From NCBI RefSeq assembly GCF_036227125.1, contig NZ_CP109435.1, forward strand, positions 3,534,001 to 3,598,000: 64,000 bases of DNA, written 5' to 3'. The notes under the pieces are model-generated. The model worked only from the letters and a program-made list of their open reading frames with translations, made no database searches and had not been told where the DNA came from. A program made the position numbers and the translations under genes. This document shows positions 34,022 to 43,759 of this stretch, one piece after another. How positions within the stretch are numbered: the stretch's first letter is position 1; the number at the start of each line of letters is the position of its first letter. Source of the stretch: Streptomyces sp. NBC_01485. GTDB lineage: Bacteria; Actinomycetota; Actinomycetes; Streptomycetales; Streptomycetaceae.

Positions 34022-36457
34022 ATGAGTGACGAGCCACAGCCGAAGCAGCCGCCCGAGGGCTGGGCAGCACCAGGAAAGCCCGAGGCGGGTGACGGAGGAA
34101 GTGGCGAGGGAGGCAACGGCGGCCAGGAGGGCAAGAAGGTGAAGCGGCCCAAGCGCACCGGCTGGCGCCGGCTCCTGCCGACCTGGCGGATGGTGCTCGC
34201 CGTGTTCGTCCTCGGCGTCGCGGTGATCGTCGGCCTGTTCTTCGTCGGCTACTCGAAGGTCAAGATCCCGCCGGCCAACGCGCTCGCCACCAAGCAGTCC
34301 AACGTCTACCTCTACGCCGACGGCACCGAGATCGCCCGCGACGGCACCGTCAACCGCGAGAACGTCAGCCTCGCGCAGATCTCCAAGGACGCCCAGCACG
34401 CCGTCCTCGCCGCCGAGGACCGCGACTTCTACACCGAGTCCGCCATCGACCCCAAGGCGATGCTCCGGGCCGGCTGGAACACCGCGACCGGCAAGGGCAA
34501 GCAGTCCGGCTCGACGATCACCCAGCAGTACGTGAAGAACTACTACCTCGCGCAGGAACAGACCGCCACCCGCAAGGTGAAGGAGTTCTTCATCTCGATC
34601 AAGCTGGACCGCGAGAAGTCCAAGGACGCCATCCTCGAGGGCTACCTCAACACCAGCTACTTCGGCCGCAACGCCTACGGCATGCAGGCCGCCGCCAAGG
34701 CCTACTACGGCGTAGACGCCACCGAGCTCACCCCCGCCCAGGGCGCCTACCTCGCCGCCCTGGTCAACGCGCCCAGCGAGTACGACATCATCGCCCACCC
34801 CGAGAACAAGGCCGCCGCCCAGGCGCGCTGGAACTACGTCCTCGACGGCATGGTCACGAAGGGCTGGCTCAGCCAGGCCAAGCGGACCGGCATGAAGTTC
34901 CCCACGCCCAAGGAGACCTCCGGCGCCGACACCGGCATGTCCGGTCAGCGCGGCTACCTCGTCACGGCGATCAAGGACTACCTGAAGGACAACAAGATCG
35001 TCACCTCCGACGAGCTGGAGGCGGGCGGCTACCGCATCACCACCACCCTGGACAAGGCCAAGCAGGACGCCTTCGTCGACGCCGTCAACGACAAGCTGAT
35101 GGCCAAGCTCGACCCGAAGGAACGCAAGGTCGACTCCTACGTCCGCGCGGGCGGCGCCGCCGTGGATCCCAGGACCGGCGAGGTCCTCGCCCTGTACGGC
35201 GGCATCGACTACATCAAGCAGTACACCAACAACGCCACCCGCCGGGACTTCCAGGTCGGCTCCACCTTCAAGCCGTTCGTGTTCACCTCGGCCGTGGAGA
35301 ACGACTCCACCACCCAGGACAACCGCACCATCACCCCGAACACGGTCTACGACGGCACCAACAAGCGCCCCATCCAGGGCTGGTCCGGCGGCGCCTACGC
35401 CCCCGAGAACGAGGACTACGTCGACTACGGCGACATCAACGTGCGCACCGCCACCGACAAGTCGGTCAACTCGGTGTACGCGCAGATGGCCGTCGACGTC
35501 GGCCCGACCAAGGTCAAGCAGACCGCGATCGCCCTCGGCCTGCCGACCGGCACCCCCGACCTCCAGCCCTACCCCTCCATCGCCCTCGGCACGGCCAACG
35601 CCAGCGTCCTGGACATGGCCGAGGCGTACGCCACCCTCGCCAACCACGGCAAGCACGGCGTGTACACACTGATCGGCAAGGTCACCAAGGACGGCTCCGA
35701 CGTCATGGAGCTGCCCGGCCGGAAGGCCTCGCAGGTCGTCAGCCGCAAGGCCGCCGACACCACGACGTCGATCCTGCGCAGCGTCGTCGAGAACGGCACC
35801 GCCACCGCCGCCCAGGCCGCCGACCGCCCCGCCGCCGGCAAGACCGGCACCGCCGAGGAGGACCAGGCCGCCTGGTTCGCCGGCTACACCCCCGACCTGG
35901 CCACCGTCGTCGCGGTCATGGGCCAGGACCCGGAGACCGCCCACCACAAGTCCCTCAAGGGCGTCATGGGCCTGGACCGCATCAACGGCGGCGGCGCGCC
36001 CACCGAGATCTGGGCCCAGTTCACCAAGACGGCCCTGAAGGGCACCCCCGTCAAGGACTTCGACCTCGAGATCCAGTCGGGCGGCGAGGAGACCGTCTCC
36101 CCCTCGTCCCCGTCCTCCTCCGAGGACGAGCCCACCGCCGAGGAGACCGGCGGCGGCGCGCCGAGCGACACCGGCACCCCGGGCCAGGCGCAGGGCCAGA
36201 CCCAGGGCCAGACGAACGGCGGCACCACCACCGGCGGCACGACCGGGGACGCGACCGGCGGGACGACGACGGGCGGCACCCCCACCACCGACGGCGGCAC
36301 GACGGGCCAGACCACGGACGGCGGCACGACCGACGGCGGCACGACGGACGGGGGAACGACCGACGGCGGCACCACCACCGACGGCGCCACCGGAGACCCG
36401 GGCAACTCGGTGGGAACGACAGCGGGCCCCCAACTCACGGGCACGGGCTGGGACTGA
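34022..36457 (+). CDS. Class A penicillin-binding protein
   Basis: An 811-aa bifunctional peptidoglycan synthase. A cytoplasmic N terminus and one membrane helix (about 55-78) precede the GT51 glycosyltransferase domain (about 100-280; catalytic Glu E132 in AAEDRDFYTES, then STITQQYVKNYY). The transpeptidase domain (about 370-650) has STFK (S414), SVN (481-483) and KTG (K607-G609). The C-terminal ~110 residues are a Thr/Gly/Asp repeat (TDGGT units) of low complexity, probably passing through the wall. It polymerises and cross-links peptidoglycan on the outer membrane face. Confidence 0.95.
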   Translation: MSDEPQPKQPPEGWAAPGKPEAGDGGSGEGGNGGQEGKKVKRPKRTGWRRLLPTWRMVLAVFVLGVAVIVGLFFVGYSKVKIPPANALATKQSNVYLYADGTEIARDGTVNRENVSLAQISKDAQHAVLAAEDRDFYTESAIDPKAMLRAGWNTATGKGKQSGSTITQQYVKNYYLAQEQTATRKVKEFFISIKLDREKSKDAILEGYLNTSYFGRNAYGMQAAAKAYYGVDATELTPAQGAYLAALVNAPSEYDIIAHPENKAAAQARWNYVLDGMVTKGWLSQAKRTGMKFPTPKETSGADTGMSGQRGYLVTAIKDYLKDNKIVTSDELEAGGYRITTTLDKAKQDAFVDAVNDKLMAKLDPKERKVDSYVRAGGAAVDPRTGEVLALYGGIDYIKQYTNNATRRDFQVGSTFKPFVFTSAVENDSTTQDNRTITPNTVYDGTNKRPIQGWSGGAYAPENEDYVDYGDINVRTATDKSVNSVYAQMAVDVGPTKVKQTAIALGLPTGTPDLQPYPSIALGTANASVLDMAEAYATLANHGKHGVYTLIGKVTKDGSDVMELPGRKASQVVSRKAADTTTSILRSVVENGTATAAQAADRPAAGKTGTAEEDQAAWFAGYTPDLATVVAVMGQDPETAHHKSLKGVMGLDRINGGGAPTEIWAQFTKTALKGTPVKDFDLEIQSGGEETVSPSSPSSSEDEPTAEETGGGAPSDTGTPGQAQGQTQGQTNGGTTTGGTTGDATGGTTTGGTPTTDGGTTGQTTDGGTTDGGTTDGGTTDGGTTTDGATGDPGNSVGTTAGPQLTGTGWD

Positions 36458-36485
36458 CCGATACCGGTATCCCGATCGGGCAGCG

Positions 36486-36519
36486 GAAAGGGCCGGTGAC
36501 GATGGTCACCGGCCCTTTC
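36486..36519. terminator. Strong hairpin after the PBP gene
   Basis: GAAAGGGCCGGTGAC (36486-36500) and GTCACCGGCCCTTTC (36505-36519) are perfect 15-bp complements with a 4-bp loop, between convergent genes. Confidence 0.85.
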
Positions 36520-36562
36520 GGCTGTTCTGTCGTTCTCTGGTCTGGTCTACAGGTAGAGGGTT

Positions 36563-36919
36563 CTACAGGTAGAGGCCGGTGGTGTCCTCGGACCCCTCGA
36601 ACCGGTCGGCCGCCACCGCGTGCAGATCCCGCTCCCGCATCAGCACGTACGCGACGCCCCGCACCTCGACCTCCGCGCGGTCCTCCGGGTCGTACAGCAC
36701 CCGGTCCCGCGGCTCCACGGTCCGTACGTTCTGCCCCACCGCGACGACCACCGCCCAGGCCAGCCGGCGGCCGACGGCCGCGGTGGCGGGAATGAGGATG
36801 CCGCCACCGGAACGCCGCTCGCCCTCGCCGGCCTCCTGCCGCACGAGCACACGGTCGTGCAGCATGCGGATGGGCAGCTTGTCGTGCTCGGGACCGTGGT
36901 CGTTTCTGTTGGCGCTCAC
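36563..36919 (-). CDS. GroES-family co-chaperonin-like protein
   Basis: A 118-aa protein with a Cpn10 fold: IRMLHDRVLVRQE, GGGILIPATAAVGRRLAWAVVVAVG and VLYDPEDRAEVEVRGVAYVLMRERD. It starts at a GTG (VSANRNDHG). No groEL is adjacent, and the sequence diverges from canonical GroES around the mobile loop, so it is probably an accessory paralogue. It lies 55 bp downstream of the DUF3618 gene and in the same direction. Confidence 0.82.
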   Translation of the reverse strand: MSANRNDHGPEHDKLPIRMLHDRVLVRQEAGEGERRSGGGILIPATAAVGRRLAWAVVVAVGQNVRTVEPRDRVLYDPEDRAEVEVRGVAYVLMRERDLHAVAADRFEGSEDTTGLYL

Positions 36920-36974
36920 ACCACTGAACCTACCTGCCCGAAGCGGCTCCGTGAGCGCGCGGGGGTCGGCGTGA

Positions 36975-37304
36975 TCAGCCCTTGCGCCGCCGTCCGCCGA
37001 GGACGAGCAGCCCCACGACCCCGACGACGACGAGCGCGACCGGCACGACCCGCTCGAGTCGAGGCGCACCGTCTTCATCGACGAACTGGGCCTTCACCTC
37101 GCTCACCACCCGGTTGGCCTGGACGTAGGCCTTCCCGAGGGTGTGATCGACGTTGGCGACGACCTTGGCCCTGGCGTCCCCGACGATGGTCTTCGGGTGC
37201 ACCCGCACCCCGATCTCGTCCAGCGTCTCCGCCAGCACCTCGCGGCGGGCCCTGATGTCCGCCTCGATCTGCGCCGGGGTTCTGGTGTCCGACGTCTCCG
37301 CCAC
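36975..37304 (-). CDS. DUF3618-domain membrane protein
   Basis: A 109-aa protein with the DUF3618 signature (TPAQIEADIRARREVLAETLDEI) and a single C-terminal membrane helix (VVPVALVVVGVVGLLVLGG) followed by RRRKG. It starts at a GTG. Such proteins are small membrane-anchored coiled proteins of unknown function in actinobacteria. Confidence 0.85.
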   Translation of the reverse strand: MAETSDTRTPAQIEADIRARREVLAETLDEIGVRVHPKTIVGDARAKVVANVDHTLGKAYVQANRVVSEVKAQFVDEDGAPRLERVVPVALVVVGVVGLLVLGGRRRKG

Positions 37305-37398
37305 GGTAAGGCCTCCGAAGTCAGCTGTGTCTTGTTCCGGACAGTCTGTCAGCTCCGCCCGTCGCCGCACGGTCAGGACCCCCGGTTACGCTGGCCCG

Positions 37399-37866
37399 AT
37401 GAGCGAGCGACTCCAGCCCGGGGACGTGGCCCCGGCCTTCACCCTCCCCGACGCCGACGGCAACGAGGTGTCCCTGTCGGACCACAAGGGCCGCAAGGTC
37501 ATCGTCTACTTCTACCCGGCCGCCCTGACCCCCGGCTGCACGAAGCAGGCCTGCGACTTCACCGACAACCTCGACCTGCTGACCGGCGCCGGGTACGACG
37601 TCATCGGCATCTCCCCCGACACCCCCGAGAAGCTGGGCAAGTTCCGCGACAAGGAGTCCCTGAAGGTCACCCTCCTGGCCGACCCCGACAAGACCGCCCT
37701 CGACGCGTACGCCGCCTTCGGCGAGAAGAAGAACTACGGCAAGACGTACCTGGGCGTCATCCGCTCCACGTTCGTCGTCGACGAACAGGGCAAGATCGAA
37801 CACGCCCTGTACAACGTCCGAGCAACCGGCCACGTCGCCAAAATCATCAAGGACCTGGGCATCTGA
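37399..37866 (+). CDS. bcp: Thioredoxin-dependent thiol peroxidase (Bcp/PrxQ)
   Basis: A 155-aa peroxiredoxin that reduces hydroperoxides using thioredoxin. The peroxidatic Cys (C47 in TPGCTKQAC) and resolving Cys (C52) are five residues apart, the atypical two-Cys PrxQ arrangement. VIVYFYPAALTPGC and IRSTFVVDEQG are family-like. It is divergent from the DUF3618 gene. Confidence 0.94.
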   Translation: MSERLQPGDVAPAFTLPDADGNEVSLSDHKGRKVIVYFYPAALTPGCTKQACDFTDNLDLLTGAGYDVIGISPDTPEKLGKFRDKESLKVTLLADPDKTALDAYAAFGEKKNYGKTYLGVIRSTFVVDEQGKIEHALYNVRATGHVAKIIKDLGI

Positions 37867-37885
37867 CCCCCTGCCTCCACCGACG

Positions 37886-37921
37886 AGCGGCCCGTCCCGG
37901 GGTGTCCCGGGGCGGGCCGCT
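37886..37921. terminator. Hairpin after bcp
   Basis: AGCGGCCCGTCCC (37886-37898) pairs with GGGGCGGGCCGCT (37909-37921) with one G-T wobble and a 10-bp loop. Confidence 0.75.
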
Positions 37922-38009
37922 TCACGTTCCGGGCGCGACTGTCCGATAAACGGTTCGTTACTCCGCACGAGACCACGAACGGGTGGTCGGGGACGGAGGG
38001 GGCAGGAAC

Positions 38010-38371
38010 GTGCGGAAGACAGCCGAACGATCGGACGCATACAGCAAGGAAAGGCTCACGCCGCAGGTCGCCGAGGCGCGCAACTGGGTCGATCTGATGC
38101 GGCGGCTCGGTCTCGAGCCGAGTGGCGGCCAACGGCGGGTGTTGCAGGCGCACGTCACACGCCACGCACTCGATACGAGCCGATTCACCAAGCGCAGCCC
38201 ATGACGTAAATATCCTGACGCCGCTATCGCGGAAGCTGCCGCCTCGTCGTCCTCTCTACGGGAAACTGGCGGGACAATCGCGAAGCGAACCTGCGTTACT
38301 TGTGCCCCAATCGCCATGCGCTGACGGAGACGTGGTGCCGGCGGAAAGAGAGAACGCCGCTCGCCGGATAG
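38010..38371 (+). pseudogene. Decayed HNH endonuclease
   Basis: The GTG at 38010 opens a frame encoding an HNH-protein N terminus (YSKERLTPQVAEARNWVDLM, GLEPSGGQRRVLQAHV, LDTSRFTK), which stops at 38204. In another frame, 38255-38371 encodes a typical HNH C terminus (GNWRDNREANLRYLCPNRHA, then a TAG). The section between, including the first CxxC and the catalytic DH, is missing or mutated (the DH position reads ST). The gene has suffered a deletion with frameshift. It lies 52 bp upstream of a tRNA-Leu gene. Confidence 0.75.
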
Positions 38372-38423
38372 GCGCGGATCCCCGTACACTTGCAGGCACC
38401 CGTCGCTCGACGACGGGCGGCCA

Positions 38424-38506
38424 GCGGCCTTGGCGGAACGGCAGACGCCTCGCGTTTAGGGCGCGATGGGAGAAATCCCGTGAGGGTTCGAATCCCTCAG
38501 GCCGCA
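38424..38506 (+). tRNA. tRNA-Leu (UAG anticodon)
   Basis: The acceptor stem GCGGCCT pairs with AGGCCGC, followed by discriminator A with no encoded CCA. The anticodon stem TCGCG/CGCGA encloses the loop TTTAGGG, giving anticodon TAG (leucine, CUN codons). A long variable arm (GGGA/TCCC) identifies it as class II, and the T arm GAGGG-TTCGAAT-CCCTC is canonical. Confidence 0.93.
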
Positions 38507-38519
38507 CTTACCTTCACTG

Positions 38520-38558
38520 GCAAGGTCCGGCGTGCGACTTCCGCAATCCGGACCTTGC
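38520..38558. terminator. Hairpin after tRNA-Leu
   Basis: GCAAGGTCCGG (38520-38530) and CCGGACCTTGC (38548-38558) are perfect 11-bp complements with a 17-bp loop, between the tRNA and the convergent rdgB gene. Confidence 0.75.
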
Positions 38559-38571
38559 TGGTGGGTAGTCC

Positions 38572-39174
38572 TCAGCCCAACAGTTCCCGCACCACCGGCA
38601 CCAGTCCCCGGAACGCCTTGCCGCGGTGGCTGATCGCGTTTTTCTCGGCTGCCGTCAGTTCCGCGCAGGTGCGCGTCTCGCCGTCCGGCTGGAGGATCGG
38701 GTCGTAGCCGAAGCCGTTCGTGCCGGTGGGGGTGTGGCGGAGTGTGCCGTGCAGCCGGCCCTCGACGACTCGCTCCGTGCCGTCCGGGAGGGCCAGGGCC
38801 GCCGCGCAGGCGAAGTGGGCGGCGCGGTGGTCGTCCGCGATGTCGGAGAGCTGGGCGAGGAGCAGGTCCAGGTTCGCCCGGTCGTCGCCGTGGGTGCCCG
38901 ACCAGCGGGCGGAGAAGATGCCGGGGGCGCCGTTCAGAACGTCCACGCAGAGGCCCGAGTCGTCGGCGACCGCCGGGAGGCCCGTCGCGCGGGCCAGGGC
39001 GTGGGCTTTGAGGAGGGCGTTCTCGGCGAACGTCACGCCCGTTTCCTTGACGTCGGGGACGTCGGGGTAGGCGTCCGCGCCGACGAGGTCGTGGGGCAGG
39101 CCTGCGTCGGCGAGGATCGCCCTGAGTTCGGTGATCTTTCCGGCGTTGCGGGTGGCGAGGATCAGGCGGGTCAT
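38572..39174 (-). CDS. rdgB: Non-canonical purine NTP pyrophosphatase (RdgB/HAM1)
   Basis: A 200-aa house-cleaning enzyme that hydrolyses ITP, dITP and XTP to monophosphates. Typical motifs are TRNAGKITEL at the N terminus, VADDSGLCVD, TNGFGYDPI and the C-terminal ISHRGKAF. It follows rph in the same direction with a lipoprotein gene between, as in other actinobacteria. Confidence 0.94.
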   Translation of the reverse strand: MTRLILATRNAGKITELRAILADAGLPHDLVGADAYPDVPDVKETGVTFAENALLKAHALARATGLPAVADDSGLCVDVLNGAPGIFSARWSGTHGDDRANLDLLLAQLSDIADDHRAAHFACAAALALPDGTERVVEGRLHGTLRHTPTGTNGFGYDPILQPDGETRTCAELTAAEKNAISHRGKAFRGLVPVVRELLG

Positions 39175-39225
39175 GGGGTTCAGTATCCCCAGTTCCCCCG
39201 GCGTCTCTTACGGGTCTTACGGGTC

Positions 39226-39642
39226 TTACGGGGTGCAGACCTTCGTCAGTTCGCCCGCCGCGTCCGTGACCGGGCTGAGGTCGGGGGTGTTGTCGCCGGC
39301 CTTGACGGCCGTACGGACGTTGCCGACGGCCGTCTGGAGGTCGTCCACCGCCTTGTTGACGTCGGTGTTGTCCGTCTTGTCGCCTATCTTGTCGAGGCTG
39401 TTCTCGATGGAGGTCAGCGACGCCTCCGTCTGCGTGGGGTCGTTCGCGGCGTTCTCCACGGCCTGCTGGAGGTCGGTGACGCTGTCGGCGATGGAGTCGG
39501 CGGTCTGGACGCAGTCCAGGGCCTTGTTGACTGCGTCGCAGCCGGTCGTCGTCAGCCCCAGGGTGAGGGCGACGGCCACCGTGGCGGTGGCGATGACGGT
39601 ACGACGACGCCGGTGCGGGCGTCGGCTGGCGGCCGTGGACAT
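39226..39642 (-). CDS. Small secreted lipoprotein
   Basis: A 138-aa protein with a basic N terminus (RRPHRRRR), a hydrophobic signal segment and a lipobox-like TTTGC (Cys near residue 34), so it is probably lipid-anchored outside the membrane. The mature part is helical and polar (SIADSVTDLQQAVENAAND, DVNKAVDDLQTAVGNV), suggesting a small coiled bundle. GGGAGG precedes the ATG. Function unknown. Confidence 0.75.
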   Translation of the reverse strand: MSTAASRRPHRRRRTVIATATVAVALTLGLTTTGCDAVNKALDCVQTADSIADSVTDLQQAVENAANDPTQTEASLTSIENSLDKIGDKTDNTDVNKAVDDLQTAVGNVRTAVKAGDNTPDLSPVTDAAGELTKVCTP

Positions 39643-39763
39643 AACGGTGTTCCTCCCTTGCCAGGCCCAGGAGGCCCCGGTGACGCGCTGCGCCGTGTAC
39701 TGCCCAAGACGCCGGGACGGGCGGGCCGGTTGCTCGCGCCCGCCGCCCCTCTTGGTGTTCCCT

Positions 39764-40501
39764 TTACTTTTCCAGGACCGTATCAAGTGCCGTGCGCTGC
39801 ACGACAGTCAGTTCCGCGCAGCCGGAAACGGCCAGGTCCAGCAGGGAGTTGAGCTCGTCGCGGGCGAACGGCTCGGCCTCGGCGGTGCCTTGGACCTCGA
39901 CGAAGCGGCCGTCGCCGGTGCAGACGACGTTCATGTCGGTCTCGGCGCGGACGTCCTCCTCGTAGCAGAGGTCCAGGAGCGGGACTCCGCCCACGATGCC
40001 GACCGACACCGCGGACACCGTGCCGGTGAGCGGCTGGCGGCCGGCCTTGATCAGCTTCCGGCCCTGCCCCCAGGTGATCGCGTCCGCGAGGGCCACGTAC
40101 GCGCCGGTGATGGCGGCCGTGCGGGTGCCGCCGTCGGCCTGGAGGACGTCGCAGTCGAGGACGATGGTGTTCTCGCCCAGCGCCTTGTAGTCGATGACCG
40201 CGCGCAGGGAGCGGCCGATGAGGCGGGAGATCTCGTGGGTGCGGCCGCCGATCTTGCCGCGGACGGACTCGCGGTCGCCGCGGGAGTTGGTGGCGCGCGG
40301 AAGCATGGAGTACTCCGCGGTGACCCAGCCCTCACCGCTGCCCTTGCGCCAGCGCGGGACGCCTTCGGTGAAGGAGGCGGTGCAGAAGACCTTCGTGTCG
40401 CCGAAGGAGACGAGGACGGAGCCCTCGGCGTGCTTGCTCCAGCCACGTTCGATGGTGACGGGGCGGAGCTGTTCGGGGGTGCGGCCGTCGATTCGAGACA
40501 T
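39764..40501 (-). CDS. rph: Ribonuclease PH
   Basis: A 245-aa phosphorolytic 3'-5' exoribonuclease that trims tRNA 3' ends. Family features include MSRIDGRTPEQLRPVTIERG at the start, GSVLVSFGDTKVFCTA, RSLRAVIDYKALGENTIVLDCDVLQADGGTRTAAITGAYVAL and the C-terminal VQGTAEAEPFARDELNSLLD. The ATG at 40501 matches the family start. Confidence 0.96.
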   Translation of the reverse strand: MSRIDGRTPEQLRPVTIERGWSKHAEGSVLVSFGDTKVFCTASFTEGVPRWRKGSGEGWVTAEYSMLPRATNSRGDRESVRGKIGGRTHEISRLIGRSLRAVIDYKALGENTIVLDCDVLQADGGTRTAAITGAYVALADAITWGQGRKLIKAGRQPLTGTVSAVSVGIVGGVPLLDLCYEEDVRAETDMNVVCTGDGRFVEVQGTAEAEPFARDELNSLLDLAVSGCAELTVVQRTALDTVLEK

Positions 40502-40590
40502 GGCGCTGAGCCTAGCCGTAGCAGCGCGGGGGGCTCCTCCCACAGTGGGAAGAGCCCCTGAAGAGTGAGCGCGCGGGCTCGTCTCTCAGC

Positions 40591-40824
40591 TCACATCATG
40601 TCCTCGATCTCCGCGGCGATCGGGTCGGCGTCGGTGCCGATGACGACCTGGATCGCGGTGCCCATCTTGACGACGCCGTGGGCGCCGGCGGCCTTCAGGG
40701 CGGCTTCGTCGACCAGCGAGGCGTTGACGACCTCGGTGCGCAGCCGGGTGATGCAGCCTTCGATCTCTTCGATGTTGTCGAGGCCGCCGAGCCCGGCGAC
40801 GATCTTCTCAGCCTTGGTGGCCAT
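40591..40824 (-). CDS. nagF: PTS N-acetylglucosamine/glucose-type EIIB
   Basis: A 77-aa phosphotransferase EIIB domain. The phosphorylated Cys lies in IEGCITRLRTEV, with the rest typical of the glucose/GlcNAc family (LKAAGAHGVVKMGTAIQVVIG). It donates phosphate to sugar carried by an EIIC permease. It is divergent from the two EIIC genes, the arrangement known for nagF, nagE1 and nagE2 in S. coelicolor. A DasR-like site lies at 40982 in the shared intergenic region. Confidence 0.92.
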   Translation of the reverse strand: MATKAEKIVAGLGGLDNIEEIEGCITRLRTEVVNASLVDEAALKAAGAHGVVKMGTAIQVVIGTDADPIAAEIEDMM

Positions 40825-40981
40825 GTTCCGTCTCCCTGAATTCCCGAGTTCCCTGATGCGACCCGCGCTACGAATCATGATTCGAACCGCTTTGTCGCAG
40901 TAACCCACAGTTGGCCCAACTTCGCGAGCGATTGCGGTGCGTGTACCGAAGGATGACCTCACAGCAGCCCAATCGTCCGTA

Positions 40982-40997
40982 GCTGGTCTACACCACC
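40982..40997. promoter_or_regulatory. DasR-responsive element (dre) upstream of nagE1
   Basis: GCTGGTCTACACCACC matches the dre consensus ACTGGTCTAGACCACT at 13 of 16 positions. It lies 20 bp before the nagE1 start and in the divergent region with nagF. DasR is the GntR-family repressor of GlcNAc genes in Streptomyces. Confidence 0.85.
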
Positions 40998-41017
40998 TGA
41001 CAGGCGGTCGCCAAACG

Positions 41018-42319
41018 ATGAGTGCCGAGAGCGCCGAGACCGAGATCAGTCCCGCCCGCCGGCGCTGGCACGGCATGTTCCAGGGCATGCAGAAGATGGG
41101 GCGCAGTCTGCAGTTGCCGATCGCGGTGCTGCCGGCCGCGGGGATCCTCAACCGGCTTGGCCAGCCTGATGTGTTCGGGGACGAAGGGCTCGGCTGGACG
41201 AACGTCTCCAAGGTGATGGCCAGCGCGGGCGGGGCGCTGCTCAACGCCGAGTTGGGGCTGCCGATGCTGTTCTGCGTGGGCGTGGCCATCGGCATGGCGA
41301 AGAAGGCGGACGGTTCCACGGCGTTGGCGGCGGTCGCGGGGTTCCTCGTCTACTACAACGTGCTGCGCCAGTTCCCGAAGGACTGTCCCGCCGGGTCGAA
41401 GGCCATTCCCAACATCGGTTGCCTGGCGACCGTCGACCAGACGGTGGTGGCGTTCACCTTCCAGAATCCGGGGGTGTTCGGCGGGATCGTGATGGGGCTG
41501 CTGTCGGCGTTCTTCTGGCAGCGTTATCACCGTACGAAGCTGGTGGACTGGCTGGGCTTCTTCAACGGGCGCCGGCTGGTGCCGATCATCATGGCGTTCG
41601 TGGCGATCGTGTTCGCCGCGCTGTGTCTGTGGGTCTGGCCGCCGATCGGCGACGCGCTGGAGAGCTTCAGCGACTGGCTCGACCGGCTGGACGCGTGGGG
41701 CGCGGGCGTCTTCGGCGTCGCGAACCGGGTGCTGCTCGTGGTGGGGCTGCATCAGTTCCTGAACGTGCCCATCTGGTTCCAGTTCGGCAGCTACACGAAG
41801 CCGGACGGCACGGTGGTGCACGGCGACATCAACATGTTCCTGGCGGGCGACCCGGCGGCGGGTCAGTTCACGTCCGGTTTCTTCCCGATCATGATGTTCG
41901 CGCTGCCGGCCGCCGCCCTCGCCATCACGCACTGCGCGCGGCCGGAACGCCGTGCGGAGATCGGCGGTCTGATGCTCTCCGTCGCGCTGACGTCGTTCGT
42001 CACGGGCATCACCGAGCCGATCGAGTACTCGTTCCTGTTCGTCGCGCCCGCGCTGTACGCGGTGCACGCGGTGCTGACGGGAGCGTCGATGGCGGTGACG
42101 TGGGCGCTCGGCGTGCACGACGGCTTCAGTTTCTCGGCCGGGCTCATCGACTACGTCATCAACTGGAACCTGGCGACGAAGCCGTGGGCGATCATCCCGA
42201 TCGGCCTGTGTTTCGCCGCCGTCTACTACGTGATCTTCCGTTTCGCGATCACGAAGTTCGACCTGAAGACGCCGGGGCGGGAGCCGGAGGACGAGCGGGA
42301 GGACGTCACCAAGGCATAG
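41018..42319 (+). CDS. nagE1: PTS GlcNAc/glucose-type EIIC permease 1
   Basis: A 433-aa EIIC sugar channel with about ten membrane segments. Typical family segments are LQLPIAVLPAAGILNRLGQPD, KKADGSTALAAVAGFLVYYN, WLGFFNGRRLVPI, HQFLNVPIWFQFG and GITEPIEYSF with the substrate-contacting Glu. It lacks fused EIIB, which nagF supplies. It is paralogous to the following gene and separated from it by 90 bp holding two dre-like sites. Confidence 0.92.
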   Translation: MSAESAETEISPARRRWHGMFQGMQKMGRSLQLPIAVLPAAGILNRLGQPDVFGDEGLGWTNVSKVMASAGGALLNAELGLPMLFCVGVAIGMAKKADGSTALAAVAGFLVYYNVLRQFPKDCPAGSKAIPNIGCLATVDQTVVAFTFQNPGVFGGIVMGLLSAFFWQRYHRTKLVDWLGFFNGRRLVPIIMAFVAIVFAALCLWVWPPIGDALESFSDWLDRLDAWGAGVFGVANRVLLVVGLHQFLNVPIWFQFGSYTKPDGTVVHGDINMFLAGDPAAGQFTSGFFPIMMFALPAAALAITHCARPERRAEIGGLMLSVALTSFVTGITEPIEYSFLFVAPALYAVHAVLTGASMAVTWALGVHDGFSFSAGLIDYVINWNLATKPWAIIPIGLCFAAVYYVIFRFAITKFDLKTPGREPEDEREDVTKA

Positions 42320-42360
42320 GCCACCAGTGGGTTCCTTATGCCGCCTTCATCGTGCTAGAA

Positions 42361-42393
42361 CATGGTCTACACCACTGAGTGGTGTAGACCACC
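42361..42393. promoter_or_regulatory. Tandem dre sites upstream of nagE2
   Basis: CATGGTCTACACCACT (42361-42376) and AGTGGTGTAGACCACC (42378-42393) each match the DasR consensus ACTGGTCTAGACCACT at 13 of 16 positions and are separated by one base. They end 16 bp before the nagE2 start, so repression by DasR is expected to be strong. Confidence 0.88.
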
Positions 42394-42409
42394 ACGATGG
42401 AGGAAGTCT

Positions 42410-43663
<1,254 letters not shown>

Positions 43664-43690
43664 CCGTACACAGCCGCACAGCCGATGCAC

Positions 43691-43736
43691 ATGCGAAGGC
43701 CCCCGGAGCCCTGAACTGCTCCGGGGGCCTTCGCAT
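43691..43736. terminator. Strong hairpin after nagE2
   Basis: ATGCGAAGGCCCCCGGAGC (43691-43709) and GCTCCGGGGGCCTTCGCAT (43718-43736) are perfect 19-bp complements with an 8-bp loop, between convergent genes. Confidence 0.9.
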
Positions 43737-43759
43737 GGCCCGGCGTGACCTGGTCCGGC

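Noticed and set aside
33974..36433. 819-codon minus frame opposite the penicillin-binding protein
   Set aside because: Antisense to complete GT51 and transpeptidase motifs; Gly/Val-rich shadow.
38424..38506. Integration site for an element at tRNA-Leu
   Set aside because: No duplicated tRNA 3' end, integrase or excisionase is visible in the window, and the restriction locus is 24 kb away.
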